From assembly GCF_001633165.1 (NCBI RefSeq), contig NZ_CP015418.1, positions 3,534,001-3,598,000 on the forward strand: a stretch of 64,000 bases of DNA, written 5' to 3'. The translations under genes and the position numbers were made by a program. The notes under the pieces are model-generated. The model did not search any database, had not been told where the DNA came from, and saw only the letters and a list, made by a program, of their open reading frames with translations. This DNA comes from Rhodovulum sulfidophilum DSM 1374. GTDB taxonomy: Bacteria > Pseudomonadota > Alphaproteobacteria > Rhodobacterales > Rhodobacteraceae. Below are positions 1 through 9,070 of this stretch, one piece after another. The stretch's first letter is position 1, and the number at the start of each line of letters is the position of its first letter.

Positions 1-624
1 CTGGCGCCGCTTCTGCCCTTCCTCGGGGCAAGCGAGGAGAGCACGCCCGATTGCACCGGCGCCGACCGCATCTTCTCGGTCCTGCGTGCGGTCATGTTTC
101 AGGCCACCCATGCGCGGTTTCTGGACGAGACACCCGATCTCGTGGGCGCGCTGGTGGCCGATAATGTGCGCGAGGGGCGCCGCTACAGTGCTACGGATGT
201 GGCACAGGCGCTGGCGAGCCAGGGCGCCTATGCGCGCCGCTGGCTGAGCTTCTTCGACGAATTCGACGTCCTGATTTCGCCCGCGGTGACCGTGCAGCCG
301 CGCGACTGGCACGAAGCCTTCCCGGCCGAGATCGACGGTCAACCGCTGCAGAGCTACTATCACTGGCTCGCTCCGGCCTATGCCGCGACGATCCCGGGAC
401 ATCCGGCGATCATCCTCCCCTGTGGGCGCGACGCACAGGGCCTGCCCTTCGGGGTGCAGCTGATCGGGAGGCGGCATGGCGATCTGGGCCTGCTTGCAAT
501 AGCCGCGGAACTGGAGGCGGCTATCGCGGGCCTGCCCGATCTCGCGCCATCCGGACCCGATATCCCGACCCTGTCGGCCGCACCGCCCCTTCGCACGTCA
601 CCGGGGTTTCTCGATGTGCCGTAG
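1..624 (+). CDS. Amidase (amidase signature family), C-terminal part
   Basis: This is the last 207 codons of a gene that begins left of the window; the frame is open from base 1. It hydrolyses an amide bond if it behaves like its family. The visible part has the typical amidase C-terminal layout: a stretch reading FDVLISPAVTVQP, an aromatic segment around YYHWLAPAYAATIPGHPAI, and the LPFGVQLIGRR block near the end. The Ser-Ser-Lys catalytic region lies upstream and cannot be checked, so the substrate and even activity are unknown. It ends just before an IS-rich segment, so the right flank has been rearranged, but the C-terminus looks complete. Confidence 0.8.
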   Translation: MAPLLPFLGASEESTPDCTGADRIFSVLRAVMFQATHARFLDETPDLVGALVADNVREGRRYSATDVAQALASQGAYARRWLSFFDEFDVLISPAVTVQPRDWHEAFPAEIDGQPLQSYYHWLAPAYAATIPGHPAIILPCGRDAQGLPFGVQLIGRRHGDLGLLAIAAELEAAIAGLPDLAPSGPDIPTLSAAPPLRTSPGFLDVP

Positions 625-691
625 GTTTCGCGGCGGATCTCTACTCCGCCATGGATGCAAGCCACGGCAGCGAGATGAAGGTGATGGCATA

Positions 692-983
692 GGCGTTGTT
701 GCGCAACTTTCATCTGGAGGATGATTGCACCTTACCCCGCTGACGTCAGGCCACGCGGACGATCTGGGCGGTGCCGAGGGCGTTGAAACGGTTCATGAAT
801 GAGCCATGTCGCTCCATTGGTCCGAGGACAATGGCGAATGACGCGGAGGTGGATTTCGGCGGTCTGGCGGTCGGGGTCTCGTGCCGCGATGCGCTCGCCG
901 ACGGACTTCAGGCAGCGCATCCTCGCCTCGATCCTGCTGCGGGCGTGGTTCCGCTCCAGCGTTTCCGGAATGCCCTTCCATAC
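692..983 (-). mobile_element. IS5-family element, 3' fragment with terminal repeat
   Basis: On the minus strand the frame from about 983 down reads the C-terminal part of an IS5-family transposase, with HARSRIEARMRCLK and GERIAARDPDRQTAEIH. After about 840 there is an insertion of roughly 45 bp and a frame change, after which the family's usual end (MNRFNALGTAQIVRVA) is still readable to a stop near 746. The outer end at 692-706 is a 15-bp terminal repeat, GGCGTTGTTGCGCAA. The 5' half is missing: the coding frame runs straight into the end of another IS at 984. This is a dead remnant. Confidence 0.75.
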
Positions 984-1744
984 GGCGTTGTTGCAGAACT
1001 CAGCCGGTGTAAGGATTCACATTGCGAATCCATGCGGTTAGACGGACTGCACGAGCAAGCTCAAACCCGCCTGCCATCTCAGGACGAACTGGTCCACCTG
1101 CAACGATGCGCTTCGGAAGCGCGAGACGTTGCTGATCTATCTGGACAAGGAGATGGCCTGGCACGCACCGCATGAGGGACGCCAAGGACGCCCACCGGTC
1201 TTTTCGAATGCCGCGATCCAGTTCTGCCTGTCGATCAAGGTTCTGTTCAAGCTGCCGCTCAGGCAGACCGCCGCGATGGTCGCGAGCCTCTTGCGCTTGG
1301 CCGGGTTGGACTGGCCCGTTCCGGACATCTCGACGCCGTGCCGCAGACAGAAACCCCTCAAGGTTCAGATCTCCTATCGCCGTGCCGACGGACCACTGAA
1401 CCTTCTGGTGGACAGCACTGGCATCAAGTTCCTTGGCGACGGGGAATGGCAAGCGCGCAAGCATGGCGTTCAGGGGCGCCGCCAATGGCGAAAGGTGCAT
1501 CTGGCCATGGATGCCGCCACTTCGGACATCCGGGCCGTCGAGTTCACCCCCCAGCTGGGAAGGCGACAGTCCCGTCTTGCCGGACCTGTTAGGCCAGATC
1601 CCCGAGGACATCGGCACCGTGACCGCGGATGGTGCCTGCGACACACGCCGCTGTCACGGCGCCGTCATCGCACGCCGCGGCACGGCAATCATACCAATCC
1701 GAAGGAACGCTCGGGCTTGGAAAGCGGACTACCCGGCTGCGCTC
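984..1744 (+). pseudogene. IS5-family transposase, frameshifted and 3'-truncated
   Basis: The element begins with a terminal repeat at 984-998 (GGCGTTGTTGCAGAA), nearly the same as the one at 692. The transposase frame is recognisable from about 1087 (NWSTCNDALRKRE) through FCLSIKVLFKLPLRQT, the first catalytic Asp in LLVDSTGIKFLGDGEW, and KHGVQGRRQWRKVHLAMD. At a run of six C (1547-1552) the reading frame shifts by one base. The family sequence then continues in the second frame (GDSPVLPDLL, GTVTADGACDTRRCH, IIPIRRNARAWK) until about 1744, where similarity stops. The frameshift and lost 3' end should make it inactive. Confidence 0.8.
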
Positions 1745-1888
1745 GCCTTGCCATGGGACTTGGGAAAGAAAGGGGCCAGCCGTGCCATCTGCGCGTCGAT
1801 CAGCCAGAAGATATCTCTCATGTCATCGCTCCGTTTTCGAAGCCGTGAAACATGCTGTACGCACGAAATCAATGCATCCTGACCCTAT
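1745..1888 (-). mobile_element. Second IS5-group element, 5' fragment
   Basis: Reading the minus strand from an ATG at 1821 gives MRDIFWLIDAQMARLAPFFP, which is the standard start of a different IS5-group transposase. It is followed by KSHGK and then loses similarity at the junction with the preceding IS remnant near 1745. The outer end near 1867-1888 (minus strand GGGTCAGGATGCATTGATTT) resembles a terminal repeat of that group. Only about 26 codons remain. I recognise the start from memory of the family; an ISfinder search would name it. Confidence 0.6.
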
Positions 1889-1929
1889 ATGCGGCATTTG
1901 GGGCACCCTCCATTCTGCATGTCAATCTT

Positions 1930-2187
1930 CTAGCGTGCCATTGTCCGCCTGGGCCTCCAAGGGACATCGCAGCGATAAGGGCCGATGTCGGTAGTGAGCT
2001 GGGACCGGTCGAGCGCTGCGTTGTCCAGGCCCCAAGGGACGGCGTCTCCGCCGCTCTGCATTTGCTCGCGAATGATCGCGCGACCGGATTCGGGGATCGT
2101 ATGAAAGCCGCGGCGGGCAAGCTCGGTGATCAGGCTGGTCTTGCCCGCACCGGGGCCGCCCTTCACGACGAAGAAATTGGCGCTCAT
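1930..2187 (-). pseudogene. AAA_28-type predicted ATPase, C-terminally truncated
   Basis: The 85-residue frame begins [20 protein letters not shown], a clear Walker A P-loop, followed by HTIPESGRAIIREQMQSGG, which is characteristic of the AAA_28 family of small predicted ATPases or kinases. Family members are usually about 170-190 residues, so more than half is missing, including the Walker B and later motifs. The frame ends at 1930, close to the IS remnants that fill the preceding kilobase, so truncation by IS activity is likely. It is probably not functional. Confidence 0.65.
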
Positions 2188-2356
2188 GGGCCATCCTCGG
2201 GTTTGACAGGGGGAAGGGCTGCGAAGCGATCAACACGCCAAGGGCGCGGATCGAGGCAGCGTGGATTATCAAAGGGAAAACAGCACCCGTCTGCGCGGCA
2301 GAGGCATATCCTCTGACAACAAAGGCAGAACTATCTGATGCTTTTCAAGGTAACTT

Positions 2357-2432
<76 letters not shown>

Positions 2433-3022
2433 GGTGAGCGGTGATTTGCAGTATGGCGAGGGGGATGTCAAGCCGTCTGCCCCATATGATGACATACAAA
2501 TTTCGCAATCTCCTCCACGGGCCGCGCTTCGGCCGGCCGGGCCGCCTCGCAGCCCCTGAAGAACAGGCTCAGAAGCGGTGCGCCGCCTGATGACCACAGG
2601 TGTCGCAGCTGGCCAGCCGCGCCTCCGGCAGCAGCATCCGCGGCCGCGGAGCCCTGCGGCGCCATCATCCGGCAGGCTCCGCATCAGGCAGCCCGAAAAT
2701 CGACCAGCCGCGGCGGATCCTCCTTTCGGCCCTTCCCGGGCGGGGCGTGGTCGATCTCGCGCTCCCTCCCCCGTCAGCAAGCCGGGTGCCGCGTCCGGGC
2801 CCTGCCCCGGCCTGTCGGCGGGCAGGCAGAGAGCGGTAACACAGCAGCTCGGTTTCGGCAGACCGGCCAGGGCGCCCCAATACCGTCCATGTTGCGACCG
2901 CATCGCAGCAACCGCACCCGGGTCAGGCAGAACAGGTCGGCGCCTCCGGACCGCAACCGGCTTTACCCGCCCCGGCCACGGGCTAGGATCGAACGGATGC
3001 AGCGACAGCGGGAGGCCCTCGG
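2433..3022. other. Intergenic region, no gene recognised
   Basis: This is 590 bases between tRNA-Ala and the DUF2254 gene. Open frames exist on both strands, but their translations are low-complexity Arg/Pro/Ala/Gly products with no recognisable motif. The only supported signal is the Shine-Dalgarno GGGAGG just upstream of 3023. Confidence 0.5.
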
Positions 3023-4255
3023 ATGAAATCGCTTCGGCTCTGGCAGGTTCTGCGCCTGTCGCGTCGGCTCTGGGTGCGCACCAGCCTGATCGCGGTGCTC
3101 GGCATCGTCGCGGCGGGGGCGGCGGCGCTGCTGGGGCCGGTCATCCCGCAGGAACTGGCCGACCGGCTGGGCGAGGATGCGGTGATGCCAGTGCTCGACG
3201 TGCTGGCCTCGTCGATGCTGGCGGTCGCGACCTTCTCGCTGTCGATCATGGTGACAACGCATCGCCAGGCCTCGTCGCAGGTGACGCCGCGCTCGCACCG
3301 GCTGTTGCTGGAGGACACCACGACCCAGACCGTGCTGGCGACCTTCATCGGCGCCTTCATCTTCGCGCTGGTCTCGATCATCCTGTTCCGGGCGGGCGCC
3401 TATACCGGCGCGGCGCCCTTCGTGCTGTTCGCCTTCACCGTGCTGGTCGTGGTGCTGGTGGTGGTCGCGATCCTGCGCTGGATCGACCATCTGTCCCGGC
3501 TGGGCAGCATGGACGAGACCATCGCCCAGGCCGCCGCCCGCGCCCGCGACACGCTGACCGCGGCGCGCAACGCCCCCAGCATGCTGGCCACCCCCCTGCC
3601 CGATGGCGCGGTGCCGCCCGCCGGGGCCCGGCCGGTGCCCGCGCCGCGGGGCGGCTATGTGCAGCTTGTCGACATGGCCGCATTGTCCGTTCTCGCCGAA
3701 AAGGCCGGGGCGGAAATCTGGGTCGCGGCCGTGCCCGGCAGTTTCCTCGTTGCCGGACGGGCGCTGGCGCATGTGAACCCGCCGGGCGACATCGACCGAG
3801 ACGCGATCTGTGCCGCCTTCGAGATCGAGGCGGTGCGCAGCTTCGAGCAGGATGCGCGTTTCGCTCTGGCGGTGCTGTCCGAGATCGCCTCGCGGGCACT
3901 CTCGCCCGGGCTGAACGACCCCGGCACCGCCATCGACATTCTCGGACGGCTCGAACAGCTGCTGGCCGAATGCCCGGCCGCAGGCGACGAGATCCGCTAT
4001 CCGCGGCTTCATGCCCCGCCATTGCGCGCCGACGATCTGGTCGAGGACGCCTTCTCCGCCATCGCCCGCGACGGGGCGTCGATGCGCGAGGTGGCGCGGC
4101 GGCTGATCCATGCGCTGAACACGCTGCGTCAGGGCGACGACCCGGCGCTGGCCCGTGCCGCCGAGGCGATGACCCGGCGGGCGCTGGCCCATGCCGAGGC
4201 GGCGCTGGTGCTGGACGAGGACAAGGCCGGGCTGAGGCAGCTGGCCGGTTTATAG
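3023..4255 (+). CDS. DUF2254 family membrane protein
   Basis: This is a 410-residue predicted inner-membrane protein of unknown function. The N-terminal part has about four hydrophobic segments, roughly residues 17-40, 55-76, 108-128 and 132-152, with the family-like stretch between the second and third pairs (STFSLSIMV-type, here ATFSLSIMVTTHRQASSQ). The C-terminal cytoplasmic half contains SRALSPGLNDPGTA, which is well conserved in DUF2254. The start at 3023 has a GGGAGG Shine-Dalgarno about eight bases upstream. It stands alone, convergent with gcvP. The family assignment is by memory of its motifs; no activity can be inferred. Confidence 0.85.
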   Translation: MKSLRLWQVLRLSRRLWVRTSLIAVLGIVAAGAAALLGPVIPQELADRLGEDAVMPVLDVLASSMLAVATFSLSIMVTTHRQASSQVTPRSHRLLLEDTTTQTVLATFIGAFIFALVSIILFRAGAYTGAAPFVLFAFTVLVVVLVVVAILRWIDHLSRLGSMDETIAQAAARARDTLTAARNAPSMLATPLPDGAVPPAGARPVPAPRGGYVQLVDMAALSVLAEKAGAEIWVAAVPGSFLVAGRALAHVNPPGDIDRDAICAAFEIEAVRSFEQDARFALAVLSEIASRALSPGLNDPGTAIDILGRLEQLLAECPAAGDEIRYPRLHAPPLRADDLVEDAFSAIARDGASMREVARRLIHALNTLRQGDDPALARAAEAMTRRALAHAEAALVLDEDKAGLRQLAGL

Positions 4256-4261
4256 CCGCAA

Positions 4262-4293
4262 ACGAAAACGGCCCCGGGCAGAGGCCGGGGCCG
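4262..4293 (-). terminator. Rho-independent terminator after gcvP
   Basis: On the minus strand, about 20 bases past the gcvP stop, a perfect 9-bp stem (CGGCCCCGG with CCGGGGCCG, seven-base loop) is followed by TTTTCGTTT. It also sits just past the convergent DUF2254 gene, but only the minus orientation has the T-run. Confidence 0.7.
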
Positions 4294-4312
4294 CGTTCCT
4301 GTCCGCGCGGGC

Positions 4313-7162
4313 CTATTCGGCCGCGTCGGCGACGTCTTCGACCGGCGGGCAGGTGCAGATCAGGTTGCGGTCGCCATAGGCGTTGTCGACCCGCCCGACC
4401 GGCGGCCAGTACTTGTCGACCCGGAATGCGCCCGGCGGGAAGCAGCCCCGCTCGCGCGAATAGGGGCGGTCCCAGTCGGCCACCAGATCCTCGACCGTAT
4501 GCGGCGCCTTCTTGAGCGGGTTGTTGCCCTTCTCGATCCGGCCCTCCGCGATCTCGCGGATCTCGTCGCGGATAGCCAGCATCGCGGTGACAAAGCGGTC
4601 GAGCTCGGCCTTGGTCTCCGACTCGGTCGGCTCGATCATCAGCGTGCCCGCCACCGGCCAGCTCATGGTGGGCGCATGGAAGCCGCAATCGACCAGCCGC
4701 TTGGCGATATCGTCGACGGTGACCCCCGCCGTTTCCACGAAATCGCGGGTATCGATGATGCATTCATGCGCGACCCGGCCGTTCCGGCCCTTGAAGAGCA
4801 CGTCATAGGCGCCCTCGAGCCGCTTCGCGATGTAATTGGCGTTCAGGATCGCGACCTTGGTGGCCTGGGTCAGCCCGGCGCCGCCCATCAGCAGCACATA
4901 GGCATAGCTGATCGGCAGGATCGAGGCCGAGCCATGCATCGCGCCGCTGACCGCGCCGGTCCCGCCCGCCACCGGATCGGCGGGCAGATAGGGCGCCAGA
5001 TGCGCCTTGACGCCGATCGGCCCCATGCCCGGACCGCCGCCGCCATGCGGGATGCAGAAGGTCTTGTGCAGGTTCAGGTGGCTGACATCCGACCCGATCT
5101 CGCCCGGCCTGACGAGCCCGACCAGCGCGTTCAGGTTGGCCCCGTCCAGATAGACCTGCCCGCCATGGGCATGGGTGATCTCGCAGACCTCGCGCACGGT
5201 CTCCTCGAAGACGCCATGGGTCGAGGGATAGGTGATCATGCAGGCTGCCAGATCGCCGCCCGCGGCTTGGGCCTTGGCGCGGAAATCCTCCAGATCGATA
5301 TCGCCGTTCTCGGCCGATTTGACCGCGACGACCTTCATCCCAGCCATATGCGCCGAGGCCGGGTTGGTGCCATGGGCCGAGGTCGGGATCAGGCAGATCC
5401 GCCGGTGCCCCTCGCCCCGCGCCCGGTGATAGGCGGCGATGGTCATGAGCCCGGCATATTCGCCCGCCGCCCCCGAATTGGGCTGGAAGGACATCGCGTC
5501 ATAGCCGGTGATCCGGCAGAGCTTGTCGGCCAGATCGTCCAGCATCTCGGCAAAGCCCCGGACCTGATCGGCCGGCGCCAGCGGGTGGACATTCGAGAAT
5601 TCCGGCCAGGTGATCGGCATCATCTCGACCGCGGCATTCAGCTTCATGGTGCAGGAGCCCAGAGGGATCATCGCCCGGTCGAGCGCGAGGTCGCGATCGG
5701 CCAGACGGCGCATGTAGCGCATCATCTCGGTCTCGGCCCGGTTCATCTGGAAGACCGGATGGGTCAGGAAATCGCTCTTGCGGCTCATGCCCTCGGGGAA
5801 GCGGTATTCGCCGTCACCGCCCTTGTCCTTGCGCGTGACCCCGAAGGCGCGCCAGAGCGCCTCGATGGATGCGGGCCGGGTGGTCTCGTCCAGCGCGATG
5901 CCCAGCTTGGTCTTGCCGATCCGGCGCAGGTTGATCTTCTCGGCCAGGGCCGCGTTGTAGATCACGCCCTGCATCGGGCCGACCTCGACGGTGAAGGTGT
6001 CGAAGAATTCGGCCGGTTCGACGGCAAAGCCCGCCTCCTGCAGCCCGCGCGCGGTGCGCACGGCCTTGCGGTGGATGCGCTGGGCGATGGCCTTCAGCCC
6101 CTTGGGCCCGTGGAAGACGGCATAGAAGCCCGCCATCACCGCCAGCAGTGCCTGGGCGGTGCAGACATTCGAGGTCGCCTTCTCGCGGCGGATATGCTGC
6201 TCGCGGGTCTGAAGCGCCAGACGATAGGCCTTGTTGCCGCGCGCATCGACCGAGACGCCGACGATCCGGCCCGGCATCGCCCGCTTGTAGGCGCCGCGGC
6301 AGGCCATATAGGCCGCGTGCGGGCCGCCAAAGCCCATCGGCACGCCGAAGCGCTGGGTCGAGCCCACGGCGATGTCGGCTCCCATCGCGCCCGGCTCCTT
6401 CAGCACGACCAGCGCCATCGGATCGGCGACGACGATGCCCAGCGCCTGGGCCGCGTGCAGATCGGCGATCGGGCCGGTGAAATCGTGGATATGGCCGTAG
6501 GTGCCGGGATATTGGAAGATGCCGGCAAAGACCTTCTCGGGGTCCAGATCGGCGAAGGGGTCGCCGACGATGACCTCGATCCCCAGAGGCTCGGCCCGGG
6601 TCCGGATCACCGAGATGTTCTGCGGATGGCAGGCCTCATCGACGAAGATCGCGCCCGCCTTCGATTTCGCCACCCGCTGCGCCATGGTCATCGCCTCGGC
6701 ACAGGCGGTGGCCTCGTCCAGGAGCGACGCATTGGCGATCTCGAGCCCGGTCAGGTCCGAAACCATGGTCTGGTAGTTCAGCAGCGCCTCGAGCCGGCCC
6801 TGGCTGATTTCCGGCTGGTAGGGGGTGTAGGCGGTGTACCAGGCCGGGTTTTCCAGGATGTTGCGCTGGATCGCGGGCGGCGTCACGGTGCCGTAATAGC
6901 CCTGCCCGATCAGGGTGGTGAAGGCGCGGTTCTTCTTTGCGATCTGGCGCATGAACCACAGCATCTCGCGTTCGGATTTGGGCTTTCCGAAATCGAGCGG
7001 CTCGGCCTGAAGGATGCTGTCGGGCACGGTCTGCCCGATCAGCTCCTCGAGGCTTTCAAGCCCCAGCACCTCCAGCATTTCGGTCATCTCCTCCGGAGAG
7101 GGGCCGATATGGCGGCGGTTCGCGAAATCGTAAGGCAGGTAGGTGCTGGGGGTATAAGGCAT
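4313..7162 (-). CDS. gcvP: Glycine dehydrogenase (decarboxylating), P-protein
   Basis: This is the P-protein of the glycine cleavage system. It decarboxylates glycine with pyridoxal phosphate and passes the aminomethyl group to the lipoyl arm of GcvH. At 949 residues it is the single-chain (fused alpha-beta) form and full length. The PLP-binding lysine is in [16 protein letters not shown] (Lys700), and [12 protein letters not shown] and [15 protein letters not shown] are also intact. It is the last gene of gcvT-gcvH-gcvP: it starts 13 bases after the gcvH stop and is followed by a strong terminator. The operon is expected to be under the glycine riboswitch ahead of gcvT. Confidence 0.97.
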   Translation of the reverse strand: MPYTPSTYLPYDFANRRHIGPSPEEMTEMLEVLGLESLEELIGQTVPDSILQAEPLDFGKPKSEREMLWFMRQIAKKNRAFTTLIGQGYYGTVTPPAIQRNILENPAWYTAYTPYQPEISQGRLEALLNYQTMVSDLTGLEIANASLLDEATACAEAMTMAQRVAKSKAGAIFVDEACHPQNISVIRTRAEPLGIEVIVGDPFADLDPEKVFAGIFQYPGTYGHIHDFTGPIADLHAAQALGIVVADPMALVVLKEPGAMGADIAVGSTQRFGVPMGFGGPHAAYMACRGAYKRAMPGRIVGVSVDARGNKAYRLALQTREQHIRREKATSNVCTAQALLAVMAGFYAVFHGPKGLKAIAQRIHRKAVRTARGLQEAGFAVEPAEFFDTFTVEVGPMQGVIYNAALAEKINLRRIGKTKLGIALDETTRPASIEALWRAFGVTRKDKGGDGEYRFPEGMSRKSDFLTHPVFQMNRAETEMMRYMRRLADRDLALDRAMIPLGSCTMKLNAAVEMMPITWPEFSNVHPLAPADQVRGFAEMLDDLADKLCRITGYDAMSFQPNSGAAGEYAGLMTIAAYHRARGEGHRRICLIPTSAHGTNPASAHMAGMKVVAVKSAENGDIDLEDFRAKAQAAGGDLAACMITYPSTHGVFEETVREVCEITHAHGGQVYLDGANLNALVGLVRPGEIGSDVSHLNLHKTFCIPHGGGGPGMGPIGVKAHLAPYLPADPVAGGTGAVSGAMHGSASILPISYAYVLLMGGAGLTQATKVAILNANYIAKRLEGAYDVLFKGRNGRVAHECIIDTRDFVETAGVTVDDIAKRLVDCGFHAPTMSWPVAGTLMIEPTESETKAELDRFVTAMLAIRDEIREIAEGRIEKGNNPLKKAPHTVEDLVADWDRPYSRERGCFPPGAFRVDKYWPPVGRVDNAYGDRNLICTCPPVEDVADAAE

Positions 7163-7175
7163 GGGATTCCCGAAA

Positions 7176-7535
7176 TCAGTCGATAAAGGCGCGATAGGCG
7201 GCTTCGTCCATGAACTCGTCGAGCGCCGAGAGGTCCTCGAGCTTCATCTTGAAAAACCAGCCGTCGCCGGCCGGGTCCTCGTTGACCTTGGCGGGCGCGT
7301 CGGTCAGCGCCTGGTTGACCTCGACGATCTCGCCATCCAGGGGCGCGAGGATGTCGGAAGCCGCCTTGACGCTTTCGATCACCACGACCTCGTCATCCTT
7401 CGAGACGGTGGTGCCCTCCTCGGGCAGATCGACGAAGACCACGTCGCCAAGCTGTTCGGCGGCATGCTCGGTGATGCCCACGACGACGAGATCGTCCTCG
7501 ACGCGGAGCCATTCGTGCTGTTCGGTGAATTTCAT
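7176..7535 (-). CDS. gcvH: Glycine cleavage system H protein
   Basis: This small lipoyl carrier shuttles the aminomethyl group between P-, T- and L-proteins. It has 119 residues, slightly short but within the usual range. The lipoylation motif is [10 protein letters not shown] with Lys57 as the attachment site, and the N-terminal FTEQHEWL block is typical. It lies between gcvT (12-base gap) and gcvP (13-base gap) with an AGGGAC ribosome site, so it is co-transcribed and probably translated independently. No L-protein (lpd) gene is present in the window, as expected because it is shared with other dehydrogenase complexes. Confidence 0.96.
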   Translation of the reverse strand: MKFTEQHEWLRVEDDLVVVGITEHAAEQLGDVVFVDLPEEGTTVSKDDEVVVIESVKAASDILAPLDGEIVEVNQALTDAPAKVNEDPAGDGWFFKMKLEDLSALDEFMDEAAYRAFID

Positions 7536-7547
7536 CGGTATTGTCCC

Positions 7548-8678
7548 TCAGCGCTTGTAGGTCGATGGGCGGAACGGCAGGCGCACGATTTCGGCCGGCA
7601 GGCGTTTGCCGCGCACCTCGCCCCAGAGTTTGGCCCCTTCCAGGGCAAGATCAACGGGCACATAACCCATCGAGACCGGCACCCCGACCGACGGGCCGAA
7701 CCCGCCCGAGGTCACCGTGCCGACGGGCTCGCCACCGGTCTCGGCGGCGTAAAGCGCGGTGCCCTCGCGCATCGGCGCCCGGCCTTCGGGGCGCAGCCCC
7801 ACCCGCTGGCGGGCCGCGCCGGTATCCAGTTCCCCGAGGATGCGCGCCGCTCCCGGAAAGCCGCCTTCGCGCGCACCGCCGGTGCGGCGGACCTTCTGGA
7901 TCGCCCAGGCAAGATCGGCCTCGACCGGCGAGGTCCCGGTGTCGATGTCATGCCCGTAAAGGCAAAGCCCAGCCTCCAGCCGCAGGCTGTCGCGGGCGCC
8001 GAGCCCGATCGCCTCGACCGCCTCATGCGCCAGAAGCTGGCGGGCCAGCGCCTCGGCACGCTCGACCGGCACCGAGATCTCGAACCCGTCCTCGCCGGTA
8101 TAGCCCGAGCGCGACACCCAGAGCGGGCCGTCGGCCGTGTCGATGATCGCCACATCCATGAAGCGCATGTCGGAAACGCCGGGCGCGACGGTTTCCAGCA
8201 CCGCGGCGGCCTCGGGCCCCTGCAGCGCCAGAAGGGCGCGGGCGGTCAGCTCGACGATGTCGCAATCGCAGCCGATGGTCGCATGCAGATGGGCGATGTC
8301 CTCTGTCTTGCAGGCGGCGTTCAGCACGACGAAAAGATCGTCGCAGCGCCGCGCCACCATCAGGTCGTCGCGGATGCCGCCCGTCTCGTTGGTGAACATC
8401 GCATAGCGCTGGCGGCCAAGCTTCAGCCCGACCAGATCCACCGGCACCAGATGTTCCAGCGCGATGGCCGCATGCTCGACCATGCCCGATTTCGGGCGCA
8501 GGCTGACCTGCCCCATATGGCTGACATCGAACAGCCCCGCGCGCGCCCGGCAATGCAGGTGTTCCTTCATCACGCCAAGGCCGTATTGCACGGGCATCTC
8601 GTAGCCCGCGAAGGGCACCATCTTCGCGCCCAGTTCCAGATGCAGATCGTAAAGCGCGGTGCGCTGCAAGGCCGACAT
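7548..8678 (-). CDS. gcvT: Aminomethyltransferase, glycine cleavage T-protein
   Basis: T-protein releases ammonia from the aminomethyl-lipoyl arm and moves the one-carbon unit to tetrahydrofolate. From the chosen ATG at 8678 the protein has 376 residues and begins MSALQRTALYDLHLELGAKM, as in most family members, with a purine-rich AGGGGA about ten bases upstream. An upstream in-frame ATG at 8738 would add 20 residues and also has an acceptable GGAAGGGA site, so the start is uncertain. Family landmarks include AGLFDVSHMGQ, SGYTGEDGFEI and the C-terminal MGYVP. It is the first gene behind the tandem glycine riboswitch. Confidence 0.95.
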   Translation of the reverse strand: MSALQRTALYDLHLELGAKMVPFAGYEMPVQYGLGVMKEHLHCRARAGLFDVSHMGQVSLRPKSGMVEHAAIALEHLVPVDLVGLKLGRQRYAMFTNETGGIRDDLMVARRCDDLFVVLNAACKTEDIAHLHATIGCDCDIVELTARALLALQGPEAAAVLETVAPGVSDMRFMDVAIIDTADGPLWVSRSGYTGEDGFEISVPVERAEALARQLLAHEAVEAIGLGARDSLRLEAGLCLYGHDIDTGTSPVEADLAWAIQKVRRTGGAREGGFPGAARILGELDTGAARQRVGLRPEGRAPMREGTALYAAETGGEPVGTVTSGGFGPSVGVPVSMGYVPVDLALEGAKLWGEVRGKRLPAEIVRLPFRPSTYKR

Positions 8679-8756
8679 GGCAAACCATTCCCCTGGCCGG
8701 ATGCGTGCTGGCATCGCGGCATCGAGGACGCCCCCCATGGACGTCCCTTCCGATGC

Positions 8757-8911
8757 CCCCTCTGTCCCTTCGCCTGAGATCGCTATCCCTTCGGCGGACG
8801 CCTCGCGCGCCTCTCTCCAGAGTCCGTGTCCGTCCGCGGTCCTTGCTGCCTGAGAGTTTACCGGGGCGGTTGCTCCTTCGGCACCGGCCTTGCGGCCGGA
8901 TTCTCCCGTGG
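8757..8911 (-). promoter_or_regulatory. Tandem glycine riboswitch
   Basis: Two glycine aptamers are arranged head to tail on the minus strand upstream of gcvT. Aptamer 1 (about 8911-8846) has the 5' GGGAGA, the conserved core GCCGAAGGAGCAA and closes with CTCTCAGGC. Aptamer 2 (about 8820-8757) has CTGGAGAG at its 5' side, CCGCCGAAGGGATAGC in the core, TCTCAGGC and GGGACAGAGGGGG at the end. Tandem aptamers of this form normally activate the glycine cleavage operon when glycine is abundant. The second aptamer ends about 20 bases before the upstream gcvT ATG, so control of translation initiation is possible, but the expression platform is not resolved here. Confidence 0.93.
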
Positions 8912-8950
8912 ACGGTTGGCGCTTGATCTAGATCATGGGCGCAGCACCGG

Positions 8951-9054
8951 CAAGGGCTTGCGCGGTCCCGCGCGAACAAGGACTTGCGCGGTCCCGCGCG
9001 GGCAAGGGCTTGCACGGCCCCGCAAGGGCAAGGACTTGAACTGCCCCGCGCGGC
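8951..9054. repeat. 26-bp tandem repeat, four copies
   Basis: Four direct copies begin at 8951, 8977, 9003 and 9029 with an exact 26-base period. Each starts CAAGG(G/A)CTTG and continues with a C-rich half such as CGCGGTCCCGCGCG. Copies 1 and 2 are nearly identical; copies 3 and 4 have diverged. The array fills the space between the riboswitch (transcribed left) and the ChaC-like gene (transcribed right). The CCCGCGCG half can form small hairpins. No function is evident. Confidence 0.85.
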
Positions 9055-9070
9055 CTGCATTCTTGGGAGG

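Noticed and set aside
2578..4515. Plus-strand open frame of 645 codons across the DUF2254 gene
   Set aside because: It overlaps a real gene in another frame, is Arg/Ala/Pro/Gly-rich with no motif, and its long openness is explained by high GC.
4499..7186. Plus-strand open frame of 895 codons opposite gcvP
   Set aside because: It is the antisense of a full-length, well-motif-supported gcvP and has no family-like features.
8951..9054. Possible CRISPR array in the four 26-bp repeats
   Set aside because: The units are contiguous, with no spacers, and no cas genes are present.
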